DNA of 55,240 nucleotides from Deltaproteobacteria bacterium (GTDB lineage Bacteria; Desulfobacterota; Desulfobacteria; Desulfobacterales; SpSt-501): NCBI GenBank assembly GCA_016219005.1, contig JACRCN010000089.1, positions 1 to 55,240 of the forward strand, read 5' to 3'. Shown piece by piece: positions 7,999 to 15,743 of this stretch (position 1 is its first letter; each line of letters starts with the position of its first letter). The notes under the pieces were generated by a model. It saw only the letters and a program-made list of their open reading frames with translations, ran no database searches and was not told where the DNA came from. The position numbers and the translations under genes were made by a program.

Positions 7999-8748
7999 TC
8001 AGTTTCGGTTGATCATCGCCGCCATGTACCCGGCGCCGAACCCGTTGTCGATGTTCACCACCGCGACGTTGGAGCTGCAGCTGTTGAGCATGGCAAACAG
8101 CGCCGTCAGGCCGCCGAGGCTCACTCCGTAGCCGACGCTCGTGGGGACAGCGATCACCGGCCGGCTCACCATCCCGGCCACCACGCTGGGCAGCGCCCCC
8201 TCCATGCCGGCCACGACAATGAGCACCGTGGCGCTTTCGATCCGCTCACGGTGCTGAAGGAGCCTGTGAATGCCGGCAACCCCGACATCGAAAACGGTTT
8301 CGACCCGGTTGCCCATGGCCTGGGCCGTAAGCGACGCCTCCATGGCGACCGGGATGTCGGAAGTTCCGGCGGAAAGAATCAGGATCGTGCCCCGACCCTG
8401 GATGGTGGGCGGCGTGATCTCCCAGACGATCATGCGCGCCGCGGGATCGTAGCGGGCCTGGGGGATCCGGGCCAGAACGGTCTGCGCCTTTTCCGGTTCG
8501 ATGCGGGTCGCCAGGATCACGTGCTCCTGCGCGCGCATTCGCTCCATGATGCCGATGATCTGGTCGGCCGTCTTGCCTTCACCGAAAATCACCTCGGGGA
8601 AACCCTTGCGCAGGGAGCGGTGGTGGTCGATGTGCGCAAACCCGAGGTCTTCGAAGGGCAAGTGCCGGAGTTGCCGGGCTGCATCAACGGCCGGGGTGTC
8701 GCCAACCGCGACGGATTGCAGAAGCCTGAGCAGAATGTCTTTATCCAT
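7999..8748 (-). CDS. larB: LarB, pyridinium-3,5-biscarboxylic acid mononucleotide synthase
   Basis: LarB carboxylates nicotinic acid adenine dinucleotide and splits off AMP, the first step in making the nickel-pincer nucleotide cofactor of lactate racemase-type enzymes. Seen: the N-terminal LarB signature LPFEDLGFAHIDHHR and FPEVIFGEGKT, and a C-terminal PurE-like AIR carboxylase domain with SAGTSDIPVA, GMEGALPSVV and PTSVGYGVS. I start at the ATG encoding MDKDILLRLL because this matches the family N-terminus; the frame continues upstream but reads as low-complexity sequence. Length is 249 residues, normal for LarB. larC and larE are not in the window. Confidence 0.93.
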   Translation of the reverse strand: MDKDILLRLLQSVAVGDTPAVDAARQLRHLPFEDLGFAHIDHHRSLRKGFPEVIFGEGKTADQIIGIMERMRAQEHVILATRIEPEKAQTVLARIPQARYDPAARMIVWEITPPTIQGRGTILILSAGTSDIPVAMEASLTAQAMGNRVETVFDVGVAGIHRLLQHRERIESATVLIVVAGMEGALPSVVAGMVSRPVIAVPTSVGYGVSLGGLTALFAMLNSCSSNVAVVNIDNGFGAGYMAAMINRN

Positions 8749-8830
8749 GGGAAGTCCCAGCGCCGGGGCGCCCGCCCGGCCGGCGAGCTTGGCCAGCCGG
8801 GCCGCTCGACCTGGCGCGGCTGTATATGTG

Positions 8831-9724
8831 CTATTCGAGCGGCTGCTCGCGGATGCTCCCGGGTGCTGCGGGTGCGGTCTGGGGTCCCCGGGGGGCCGGG
8901 GAGGCAAAGGCCCTCTCGATCTGGTCGAGCCTTCTCTGAATCGTGCTCAGGGTCTTTTCGAGGCGCGATATATCCTGGTCCAGGGCGGTCTGGTAGCTTT
9001 TTTTGGCCTTCAGGATTTCCAGGTCGATGGATTCCCGGTCCAGCTTGCGGTTTTGCAGGTTGGCGAGCTCGGTCTTGATCTGGGTGAGCTCGGACTTGTT
9101 CCGATCCATGTAGCCGGCAAGCCCGGTCAGGTCCTTGCCCAGGCTGTTTTCGAGCTTCTGCAGCCGGGCCGAAACGCCGTTGACGTCGTTTCTCAGGCTG
9201 GACGCGCTGCCAAGTTCCTCCCGGAACGGCGCGAGTCCCTGCACCTCCCGCGCGAGCCCCTGCAAGTCCTTGGACAGGGCGGCCAGTGCGGCATCGACGC
9301 GGGCCGCCGAATCCTGGAGTTCCTTCTTGTCCGCCTTGTCGGTGGTGTGCCGTTCGACGGCCGCCTCCGCCTTTTTGATCCCCTCCTGAAGGGCGGAGAC
9401 GTTTTTTGAGACTTCGTCGAGCTTAGCCCCCACGGTCGCCTCAAGTTCGGAAACCCGGGCGAGCAAGTCGGCTGTCTTCTGCTGCAGATCCGCCGCGAGC
9501 CGGTCTACCGATTGGAGCTCGCTGTGCTGCGTCTGGGCCACCCGCAGGTTCAGGTCCCGGTAGGCCACGTAAACGACGAGGCCGATGAGGCAGGGCAGCA
9601 TCAGCGTTAGAAAACTCATGCGCAGGCTGAGTTTGCGCACGCGCCGCTGGAGGGCCTCGTCGATGGCGGGGGGCTCTGGTTCCTCCTCGCCCAACTGGAA
9701 ACGGAATTTGTCCTGTTCCATCAT
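8831..9724 (-). CDS. Membrane-anchored coiled-coil protein, function unknown
   Basis: A 297-residue protein with an acidic N-terminus, one membrane helix at about residues 36-53 (FLTLMLPCLIGLVVYVAY), then about 210 residues of near-continuous coiled coil rich in Leu, Lys, Glu and Ala, and a short proline-rich tail. Topology should be N-terminus in, coiled coil in the periplasm. I recognise no domain. It starts 7 bp after guaA ends and lies 82 bp ahead of larB, so all three are probably co-transcribed, but this position says little about its role. Such proteins often act as scaffolds or as spacers between membrane and wall. Real gene, unknown function. Confidence 0.75.
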   Translation of the reverse strand: MMEQDKFRFQLGEEEPEPPAIDEALQRRVRKLSLRMSFLTLMLPCLIGLVVYVAYRDLNLRVAQTQHSELQSVDRLAADLQQKTADLLARVSELEATVGAKLDEVSKNVSALQEGIKKAEAAVERHTTDKADKKELQDSAARVDAALAALSKDLQGLAREVQGLAPFREELGSASSLRNDVNGVSARLQKLENSLGKDLTGLAGYMDRNKSELTQIKTELANLQNRKLDRESIDLEILKAKKSYQTALDQDISRLEKTLSTIQRRLDQIERAFASPAPRGPQTAPAAPGSIREQPLE

Positions 9725-9731
9725 GCGGTGG

Positions 9732-11261
9732 TTATTCCCATTCGATGGTGCTGGGAGGCTTCGAGCTGATGTCGTAAACCACCCGGTTCACGCCGGCCAC
9801 TTCGTTGATGATGCGGTTGGATACCCGGGCGAGAAAGTCATGCGGCAGCCGGGCCCAATCGGCGGTCATGGCGTCCCGGCTGGTCACGGCGCGGATCGCG
9901 GCGATGTTTTCATAGGTGCGGGCGTCGCCCATGACCCCTACGCTCTTGATCGGCAGAAGCACGGCAAACGACTGCCATAGTTTCTTATAATACCCCTCGG
10001 CTTTGATTTCTTCAAGCAGGATCTCGTCCACGCTACGCAACATGGCGAGCCGGCGCGCGCTGATCTCGCCCAGAACCCGGATCGCCAGCCCAGGGCCGGG
10101 GAAGGGCTGCCGCCAGACAAGCTCCTCCGGCAGGCCCAGCGCGCTGCCGAGTTCGCGGACCTCGTCCTTGAACAGATAGCGAAGGGGCTCGATCAGCTTC
10201 AGCTTCATCTGGCGGGGCAGGCCGCCCACGTTGTGGTGGGACTTGATCACGGCCGAGGGGCCTCCGAACGCCGAGACCGACTCGATCACGTCCGGGTAAA
10301 GCGTCCCCTGGGCCAGAAACTCCGCCCCCTTGATCTTGCGGGCCTCCGCTTCGAATACGTCCATGAAGACACGGCCGATGATCTTGCGCTTGCGCTCCGG
10401 GTCGGTCACCCCCGCGAGGGCCTGCATAAACCGCCTGCCGGCTTTGACGAAGCGGATGTTGATCTGGAGGTGCCGTCGCAGGCTCAGTTTGAGGCGCGCG
10501 GCTTCGTGGTTGCGCAAGAGGCCGTTGTCGACGAAAATGCAGGTCAGGCGCTTGCCGACGGCTCGGTGGATCAGGACCGCCGCTACCGACGAATCGACCC
10601 CGCCGCTCAATCCCAGGATCACCTTCTTGTCGCCGACGTTCTCGTGGATCCCGGCTACAGCTTCCCGGGCGAAGGATTTCATGCTCCAGGAGCGTTTGCA
10701 GCCGCAGATGTCGAAGAGAAAGTTCTTGAGCATGGCCCCACCCCGGGGGGTGTGGGCGACTTCCGGGTGGAACTGCACCCCGACGAGTTTGCGGCGGAGG
10801 TCGGCGGCGGCCGCGAAACGGGTGTTCGGCGTGGAGGCCGTGGCGCGAAAACCCTTGGGAAGCTTGCGGATGGAGTCGCCGTGGCTCATCCAGCACGTGG
10901 TGTTCCGGCCGATGCCTTTGAACAGCCCCGACGGCGCGGTGATGCGAAGCTCGGCGAAACCGTACTCGCGCTTTTCCGCACGCTCGACGCTGCCGCCGAG
11001 AGCCGCCGTCATGAACTGCATGCCGTAGCAGATACCCAACACCGGGATGCCGAGGGTGAAAATCCCGGGGTCGACCTTGGGGCTTCCAGCCTCGTAGATG
11101 CTGGACGGGCCGCCGGAAAGGATGATGCCTTCCGGCTGGCGAGCCTTGAGCGTCGATAGAGGGACGCCGGGCGATTCGATCTGGCAGAACACGTGGTTCT
11201 CCCGCACGCGCCGGGCGATCAACTGGTTGTACTGGGAGCCGAAGTCGATGATGACGATCAT
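9732..11261 (-). CDS. guaA: GMP synthase (glutamine-hydrolysing)
   Basis: Converts XMP to GMP using ATP and the ammonia of glutamine; last step of guanine nucleotide synthesis. Seen: class I amidotransferase domain with nucleophile C78 in GICYGMQ and HPE at 165-167; ATP pyrophosphatase loop SGGVDSS at 219-225; and the C-terminal dimerisation domain ending in the near-invariant IEWE. Length 509, normal for the family. The ATG at 11261 ([10 protein letters not shown]) is preceded by AGGAA at good spacing; the longer in-frame extension is not conserved in character. A promoter and a terminator-like hairpin lie in the 260-bp gap upstream. First gene of a minus-strand unit with the coiled-coil gene and larB. 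Confidence 0.97.
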   Translation of the reverse strand: MIVIIDFGSQYNQLIARRVRENHVFCQIESPGVPLSTLKARQPEGIILSGGPSSIYEAGSPKVDPGIFTLGIPVLGICYGMQFMTAALGGSVERAEKREYGFAELRITAPSGLFKGIGRNTTCWMSHGDSIRKLPKGFRATASTPNTRFAAAADLRRKLVGVQFHPEVAHTPRGGAMLKNFLFDICGCKRSWSMKSFAREAVAGIHENVGDKKVILGLSGGVDSSVAAVLIHRAVGKRLTCIFVDNGLLRNHEAARLKLSLRRHLQINIRFVKAGRRFMQALAGVTDPERKRKIIGRVFMDVFEAEARKIKGAEFLAQGTLYPDVIESVSAFGGPSAVIKSHHNVGGLPRQMKLKLIEPLRYLFKDEVRELGSALGLPEELVWRQPFPGPGLAIRVLGEISARRLAMLRSVDEILLEEIKAEGYYKKLWQSFAVLLPIKSVGVMGDARTYENIAAIRAVTSRDAMTADWARLPHDFLARVSNRIINEVAGVNRVVYDISSKPPSTIEWE

Positions 11262-11303
11262 GGGCGTTCCTTCTGCACGGTCTTGACGGTCGGCGGCTGT
11301 ATG

Positions 11304-11350
11304 AAAAATTCCGCCGCTGGCGGGCCGGTAATCATCCCATCCGCGGCGGA
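11304..11350 (-). promoter_or_regulatory. Terminator-like hairpin in guaA leader (candidate attenuator)
   Basis: Read on the minus strand, TCCGCCGC (11350-11343) pairs with GCGGCGGA (11317-11310), with a 25-nt loop, and is followed directly by a run ending in five T (11308-11304). This is the form of an intrinsic terminator, yet no minus-strand gene lies upstream; it sits about 43 nt before the guaA ATG and inside the predicted transcript. A role as attenuator or riboswitch expression platform is inferred. I see no match to a known purine riboswitch core. Confidence 0.5.
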
Positions 11351-11437
11351 CGCGCCTCCGAACCAAGGCCCAAAGGGCTCGGGATTTGGAGAAAAATTTA
11401 ATCCCGGCAGCGATTAAGCGTTTGCGAAGCCATGGTG

Positions 11438-11466
11438 AATATGGTAAACACGCGCGCAAAAGTCAA
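11438..11466 (-). promoter_or_regulatory. Predicted sigma-70 promoter of guaA
   Basis: On the minus strand TTGACT (11466-11461), a 17-nt spacer and CATATT (11443-11438). Transcription would begin near 11431, giving a leader of about 170 nt before the guaA ATG, unusually long for this region. Confidence 0.55.
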
Positions 11467-11521
11467 CCGGAAAATGCAGTGCCCCGGCCCGTTGCCGCGG
11501 CGCAAAATGCGGCGGATCCTC

Positions 11522-12292
11522 ATGGCACGACTCATCATACAGATCTACGAGGTGCAGACGGCGCGCGAAGCCGAGGCGCTCGCCGCCATGGGGGTGGACC
11601 ACATCGGCAGCGTGGTGTTGTCCGCGGCAGGATGGAAAATGCCGGGGCTGCGGGAAGCGATCGCCGCGGTCCGTGCGGCGGGAGCGCTCAGCAGCCTGAT
11701 TCCACTATTTGGAGACCCGGAACCGATCCGGCGCACGCTCGACTATTATCGGCCGGACATCGTACACTTCTGCGATGCCCTGCCGCTGGGAAGCGACGCA
11801 CGTCCGTATTGCGAGCAATTGATCGAACGGCAGATTCGTGTTAAAGAGGAATTTCCCGACACCGCCATCATGCGTTCCATCCCGATCGCCGCCCCGGGAG
11901 CGGCGGACCGCGTGCCGACACTGGAATACGGCCGCTGGTTTCAGCCGGCGACAGATTTTTTCCTGACCGACACCCTGATGCTCGGCACATCCGGTGCGGC
12001 GGCGTCGGACCAGCCCGTCAGCGGTTTTGTGGGCATCACCGGAAAGACCTGCGATTGGAACATGGCCCGCCGGCTCGTCCAGAACTCGCGGATTCCGGTG
12101 ATTCTGGCCGGCGGCATTTCGCCGGGAAACGCATCCGATGCCATAGCCGAGACCCGGCCGGCGGGGATTGACAGCTGCACGCTGACCAACGCCTGTGACG
12201 CGGACGGCCGCCCCATCCGATTCCGGAAGGATCTCGGGAAAGTCCAACACCTCGTCGAGGCGGTGCGTCGCGCCGAGAAATTTCTTCAATGA
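11522..12292 (+). CDS. TrpF-like (phosphoribosylanthranilate isomerase family) protein lacking the catalytic Cys
   Basis: A 256-residue beta/alpha-barrel protein related to phosphoribosylanthranilate isomerase. Seen: the C-terminal half GITGKTCDWNMARRLV, VILAGGISPGNASDAI and RPAGID matches TrpF, where the aspartate of the GKTxDW motif is the general acid. The N-terminus reads MARLIIQIYEVQTAREAEAL, so the conserved KICG, whose cysteine is the catalytic base, is replaced by QIYE. The barrel and phosphate-binding glycine loops are kept. No other trp genes are adjacent; efp follows by 22 bp. It may therefore act on another substrate or be non-catalytic. The ATG at 11522 gives the family N-terminus; an alternative start lies 15 bp upstream. 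Confidence 0.75.
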   Translation: MARLIIQIYEVQTAREAEALAAMGVDHIGSVVLSAAGWKMPGLREAIAAVRAAGALSSLIPLFGDPEPIRRTLDYYRPDIVHFCDALPLGSDARPYCEQLIERQIRVKEEFPDTAIMRSIPIAAPGAADRVPTLEYGRWFQPATDFFLTDTLMLGTSGAAASDQPVSGFVGITGKTCDWNMARRLVQNSRIPVILAGGISPGNASDAIAETRPAGIDSCTLTNACDADGRPIRFRKDLGKVQHLVEAVRRAEKFLQ

Positions 12293-12314
12293 GCAGAAAA
12301 AAGGACCTCACGCC

Positions 12315-12878
12315 ATGTACGAAAGCAGTGATCTGAGAAAAGGGCTCAAGATCGAATACGAGGGCGATCCTTACATCGTCGTTCAATTCGATTTCGTCAA
12401 GCCCGGCAAGGGCCAGGCACTTTACAAGTGCCGGCTCAAGAACATGCTCACCGGCGCCCAGTTCGAGCGAAACTTCCGTTCCGGCGAGAAGTTCGGGGAA
12501 CCGAACCTCGAAGAAAAGGAGATGGAGTTTCTCTACAAGGACGGCGACAAGTACTGCTTCATGAACACCAGCAACTTCGAGCAGGAATTTGTCGGCGAGG
12601 ACCAGATCGATGAAGCCAGGAACTTTCTGAAGGAAAACACCGTTTGCACCGTTCTGTTCTACCAGGACCGGCCCATCAGCATCACCATTCCCATCTTCAT
12701 GAACCTGCGCATTGTGAAGGCGGACCCGTGGGTAAAGGGTGACACGGCCTCCGGCGACTCCAAGCCGGCCACCCTGGAAACGGGATACGTCCTCCAGGTC
12801 CCCACCTACCTCGAAGAGGGGCAGTTGATCAAGATCGATACCCGCACCGGGGCTTACGTCGAGCGCGTGAAGGGGTAA
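12315..12878 (+). CDS. efp: Elongation factor P
   Basis: Binds between the P and E sites of the ribosome and speeds peptide-bond formation at polyproline stretches. Seen: 187 residues, the normal length; a KOW-like domain I with the tip loop KPGKGQA carrying Lys32, the residue modified in other species; OB domains II and III; and the C-terminal signature LIKIDTRTGAYVERVKG. The ATG at 12315 follows AAAGGACC at usable distance. The tip is lysine rather than arginine, so lysylation-type (EpmA/EpmB) or 5-aminopentanol-type modification is possible, but no modifying enzyme is in the window. Probably co-transcribed with the TrpF-like gene. Confidence 0.96.
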   Translation: MYESSDLRKGLKIEYEGDPYIVVQFDFVKPGKGQALYKCRLKNMLTGAQFERNFRSGEKFGEPNLEEKEMEFLYKDGDKYCFMNTSNFEQEFVGEDQIDEARNFLKENTVCTVLFYQDRPISITIPIFMNLRIVKADPWVKGDTASGDSKPATLETGYVLQVPTYLEEGQLIKIDTRTGAYVERVKG

Positions 12879-13030
12879 CTCCGGCGGTCGTGACATTCGA
12901 TCCGCTGGCCACTTGCGACGCGCTGAACGACTTCCGTTTACACCGGCCTGGTTTCAATCCGTGTTGACCGACATCACGCGGCGGGATGACGCGTTGCCCC
13001 GCGTCGATTCAGAGCGCCGGCACCGGGACT

Positions 13031-13762
13031 TCAGGCGGGGCCGGCCGGGGATGGCTCTTTCAGGAAGAACTTCAGCTCGACCGGACCGATTTGGACCAGG
13101 TCCAGGTTCTGCAGCCGGGCGGACTTTTTCACCGTCTGGCCGTTGATCCTGGGCTTGGTCATGCCGCCCGCGTGGCTCAGATAGTAGCCGTCGGGGCGCC
13201 GGCTGATCGTGGCCGCCGTCGAGCCGATGAAAAACCCCTTGACCACGATTTCAGACGTGGGGTCTTTTCCGATTTTGATGAGCTTTTGGGTGAGGTCCAG
13301 CTGGCCTTGGCCGCCGGAGAGGTATGTCAGGCAGCCGATCGGCTCGCTCTGGCGCCGCAGGGGCTTCGGGACCACGGGCGTGCTCTTCTGCACCATGGAG
13401 CGGTAGTTGCTCGTGTCCATCACCATGGTCTTGTCGATTTCAGACGCCGGCGTATCGGCCGCCCCCGTCCCGTCCCCGGAGGAGAACGCTAGCAGGTGCT
13501 TGCCGATGCTGATGTGATCCCCGTGCTTCAGCCAGTGGCTGCTCACCAGTTGCTCGTTGACGAACGTGCCGTTTTTGCTCTGCAGGTCGACCAGGACGAA
13601 TGCCTCGCCCACGGAATCGATCCGGGCGTGATGCCCGGAGACGGCCAAGTTGTCGATGACGATGTCGTTGTCCATCCGGCGCCCGATGGTCAGGGACGTT
13701 CCTTTTTCAATCGGATGGCTACCGATGACGTTATCCTTGAATTTCAGCGTGATGGTCGGCAT
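13031..13762 (-). CDS. FHA-domain protein
   Basis: A 243-residue cytosolic protein that should bind phosphothreonine peptides. Seen: an N-terminal forkhead-associated domain (about residues 1-90) with all hallmark residues: IGRR, SGHH and KNGTFVN. A second, weaker FHA-like fold lies at about 150-240 (GQLDLTQKLIKIGK, then ISRRPDGYYL and RINGQTV), with the serine-histidine pair poorly kept, so it may not bind phosphate. The start codon lies 8 bp after the stop of the PP2C gene, so phosphatase and reader are co-expressed. The Ser/Thr kinase that would complete the circuit is not in the window. The function of the pair, often secretion or envelope control, is inferred. Confidence 0.88.
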   Translation of the reverse strand: MPTITLKFKDNVIGSHPIEKGTSLTIGRRMDNDIVIDNLAVSGHHARIDSVGEAFVLVDLQSKNGTFVNEQLVSSHWLKHGDHISIGKHLLAFSSGDGTGAADTPASEIDKTMVMDTSNYRSMVQKSTPVVPKPLRRQSEPIGCLTYLSGGQGQLDLTQKLIKIGKDPTSEIVVKGFFIGSTAATISRRPDGYYLSHAGGMTKPRINGQTVKKSARLQNLDLVQIGPVELKFFLKEPSPAGPA

Positions 13763-13770
13763 CTGGCATC

Positions 13771-14592
13771 TCAGTGAGCGGGGTGTGTAGGCCCCCATGA
13801 AAGCAGCCGGTGCTTGAGTTGTCCCACCCACCGGGTGAGAGTGGAAGTGCGGTTGCGCTGAATATCCGCCACGCGCACGATGACGATGGAGATGTTGTCG
13901 TCCCCGCCGCGTTCGTTGGCGAGATCAACCAGGGTCCGGCAGGCGTGCGCCGGTGCCCGAGACGTGACAATGGACAGGATCTCGAGGAGAGCCACCTTGG
14001 TGCTCAGCCCGTCCGAGCAGATCACCAAGATGTCGTCCTTGTAACAGCTGAGTTCGCAAATGTCGGCCTCGACAACCGGCTGCGGGCCGACCGCACGCGT
14101 AAGAACGTTGCTGAAGTAGGCGGAACGGGCCTCGGGAGCAATTTCAGCCTGAAGCGTGTGGGGGACGGAAAGCAGGTCGATCCCGCCGTTACGAACGAGA
14201 TAGATCGAGCTGTCACCGACGTTAGCGGCCACGAGGGTGGCATCCGCAAAACACACGGCGGCGACCGTTGAGCCCATGCCGCGGCAGTCGACACGCGTCA
14301 TGGCCGTCTGGTGGACGATCGCGTTGGACCACTGGATGCCGGCCAGCAACCGCCCGGCTGGCAGAGACAAGCGGCCATCCGGCAGGGAGACGGTGTTGTC
14401 CGGGCCTTTGCCCATGAGGAAATCGCGCACCGACGTGACGACCAGCGTACTGGCGATTTCTCCGGCCTGATGCCCCCCCATGCCGTCGGCCACGAGGTAG
14501 AGCCGCATCGCGTCATCGACGACGATGCGGTCTTCGTTGGTCTCGCGTTTTTTGCCGATGTCGGAAATCCCTGCCGATTCAACGATAACCAT
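13771..14592 (-). CDS. PP2C-family Ser/Thr protein phosphatase
   Basis: Metal-dependent phosphatase (Stp1/PrpC type) removing phosphate from Ser/Thr residues in the cytosol. Seen: SDIGKKRETNEDR (residues about 9-21), DGMGGH at the metal site, GSTVAAVCF, NVGDSSIYL, ICSDGLS and RGGDDNISIVIV, that is, the aspartates expected to hold two Mn or Mg ions. Length 273, slightly longer than the 240-250 typical because of a basic C-terminal tail after residue 245. A strong promoter ends only a few bases before the ATG, so the mRNA may be nearly leaderless. It forms an operon with the downstream FHA gene and is divergent from aroK. Confidence 0.92.
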   Translation of the reverse strand: MVIVESAGISDIGKKRETNEDRIVVDDAMRLYLVADGMGGHQAGEIASTLVVTSVRDFLMGKGPDNTVSLPDGRLSLPAGRLLAGIQWSNAIVHQTAMTRVDCRGMGSTVAAVCFADATLVAANVGDSSIYLVRNGGIDLLSVPHTLQAEIAPEARSAYFSNVLTRAVGPQPVVEADICELSCYKDDILVICSDGLSTKVALLEILSIVTSRAPAHACRTLVDLANERGGDDNISIVIVRVADIQRNRTSTLTRWVGQLKHRLLSWGPTHPAH

Positions 14593-14600
14593 ATTTTATT

Positions 14601-14629
14601 ATTTTATTCGCAAACACCGGAGAGGTCAA
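14601..14629 (-). promoter_or_regulatory. Predicted promoter of the PP2C-FHA operon
   Basis: Minus strand TTGACC (14629-14624), 17-nt spacer, TAAAAT (14606-14601), each 5 of 6 to consensus. The expected start point near 14594 is about 2 nt from the ATG at 14592, predicting a leaderless or near-leaderless mRNA. Its -35 forms half of the palindrome GGTCAAGTTGACC. Confidence 0.6.
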
Positions 14630-14630
14630 G

Positions 14631-14659
14631 TTGACCAAAGGTGGTTTTTGATTTATTCC
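14631..14659 (+). promoter_or_regulatory. Predicted divergent promoter of aroK
   Basis: Plus strand TTGACC (14631-14636), 17-nt spacer, TATTCC (14654-14659; weak). Its -35 is the other half of the GGTCAAGTTGACC palindrome shared with the PP2C promoter, so both polymerases would compete for the same site. Confidence 0.35.
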
Positions 14660-14752
14660 ACTGCCATGGCCGGCCTTTTGACGTGCCGGCGCTTCCGGGG
14701 CATGATGAAAACGTCACGCGCAGGCGACGATGCCAGAGGGAGAGGCAAGATA

Positions 14753-15301
14753 TTGAACATCTACCTGATCGGGTACCGCGGAGCCGGGAAGACCGCCGTG
14801 GGCAGATGCCTGTCCGCCGCACTCGGCCGGCCCTTTTGTGACATGGACGAGGAATTGTCCCGACGCTGCGCAGGGACCATCCGGGAGTTTGTCGGCCGCC
14901 ATGGCTGGCCGGCCTTCCGGGGCGAAGAAAAAGCCCTGCTCCAGGAAATGGCGCGCCAAGGCGGATGGGTGATCTCCACCGGCGGCGGGGTCGTGCTGGA
15001 CGCGGAAAACGTCTCCGCCATGCGCGGAAGCGGCCGGGTGGTATGGCTGCGAGCCGCCGCGACAACGCTTCGCGAGCGGCTGCAGGCGGACGAAGGCACA
15101 CCGGACAACCGCCCGGCCCTGAGCGCCTCGATCCCGCTCGACGAGGAGATCCGGAGCGCCTTATCGGAGCGCACACCGCTCTACCGGCAGGCCATGGATT
15201 TCAGCGTTGCAACCGACGGGCGACCCGTGGAGGAAATCTGCCGGATCATATCGGAATTCCTGGACGCTCCCGCACCCACGCGTTCCGCGTCCGGCCTCTG
15301 A
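14753..15301 (+). CDS. aroK: Shikimate kinase
   Basis: Phosphorylates shikimate at the 3-hydroxyl with ATP, in the chorismate pathway. Seen: Walker A GYRGAGKT close to the N-terminus, DMDEEL for shikimate and magnesium, FRGEEKALL, STGGGVV, and NRPAL in the lid, all in family order. I choose the TTG at 14753 because it gives the family N-terminus (NIYLIGYRG), has GGGAGAGG 7 nt upstream and a length of 182 residues; ATGs at 14702 and 14705 would add 16-17 residues of no family character. It is divergent from the PP2C gene. Confidence 0.92.
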   Translation: MNIYLIGYRGAGKTAVGRCLSAALGRPFCDMDEELSRRCAGTIREFVGRHGWPAFRGEEKALLQEMARQGGWVISTGGGVVLDAENVSAMRGSGRVVWLRAAATTLRERLQADEGTPDNRPALSASIPLDEEIRSALSERTPLYRQAMDFSVATDGRPVEEICRIISEFLDAPAPTRSASGL

Positions 15302-15337
15302 TCATATGCCTTCCGCGTCTGCCCGGGTTTTCTCCTC

Positions 15338-15366
15338 TTGACAAAACCAAACGATTTAAGTAGGTT
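15338..15366 (+). promoter_or_regulatory. Predicted promoter of ihfA
   Basis: TTGACA (15338-15343, perfect), 17-nt spacer, TAGGTT (15361-15366, weak -10). The start point would be near 15373, about 60 nt before the ihfA ATG. Confidence 0.45.
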
Positions 15367-15433
15367 TGCGCGCGTCCAGCGAAAAGATCGTTACGCTCGG
15401 ACTTTCAATCGGACTCAAGGGAGTTTCGGATTC

Positions 15434-15727
15434 ATGACACTGACCAAGGCGAGCATTGTCGATGCGATCCACCAGGAACTCGGCTTTCCCAAAAACCGCT
15501 CGGCTGAGCTATTGGAGTTGCTGCTGGAACTGATGAAAAACAAACTTCAAAACAATGAAAACGTTCTCATCAGCGGATTCGGCAAGTTTTGCGTGAAGCA
15601 AAAAAAACAACGCCGCGGGCGAAACCCGGCGACCGGCGAGGACATGACGCTCGCCCGGCGCAGGGTGATCACGTTCCGTTGCTCCCACCTGCTGCGAAAA
15701 AAAATCAACCACGAGTTCTCCGGGTAA
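15434..15727 (+). CDS. ihfA: Integration host factor alpha subunit / HU-family DNA-binding protein
   Basis: Small nucleoid protein that bends DNA as a dimer and shapes promoters and recombination sites. Seen: 97 residues; N-terminal helices MTLTKASIVDAIHQELGF; GFGKFCVKQKKQRRGRNPATGE, whose RNPATGE tip carries the proline that wedges between bases; and the C-terminal TFRCSHLLRKKIN. AAGGGAG is 10 nt before the ATG. The pattern fits IHF-alpha better than HU, but the beta-subunit partner is elsewhere, so a homodimer cannot be excluded. A perfect -35 lies upstream. Confidence 0.9.
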   Translation: MTLTKASIVDAIHQELGFPKNRSAELLELLLELMKNKLQNNENVLISGFGKFCVKQKKQRRGRNPATGEDMTLARRRVITFRCSHLLRKKINHEFSG

Positions 15728-15743
15728 GACCCATCCGCGAACA

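Noticed and set aside
8831-9724. Chemoreceptor or phage tail-fibre-like coiled coil
   Set aside because: No methyl-accepting signalling tip, HAMP or phage context; only a membrane helix and generic coiled coil are visible.
12879-13030. Short GC-rich inverted repeats between efp and the FHA gene as a terminator
   Set aside because: Stems are of 6 bp or less with no T-run on either strand; I see nothing reliable in the 152 bp.
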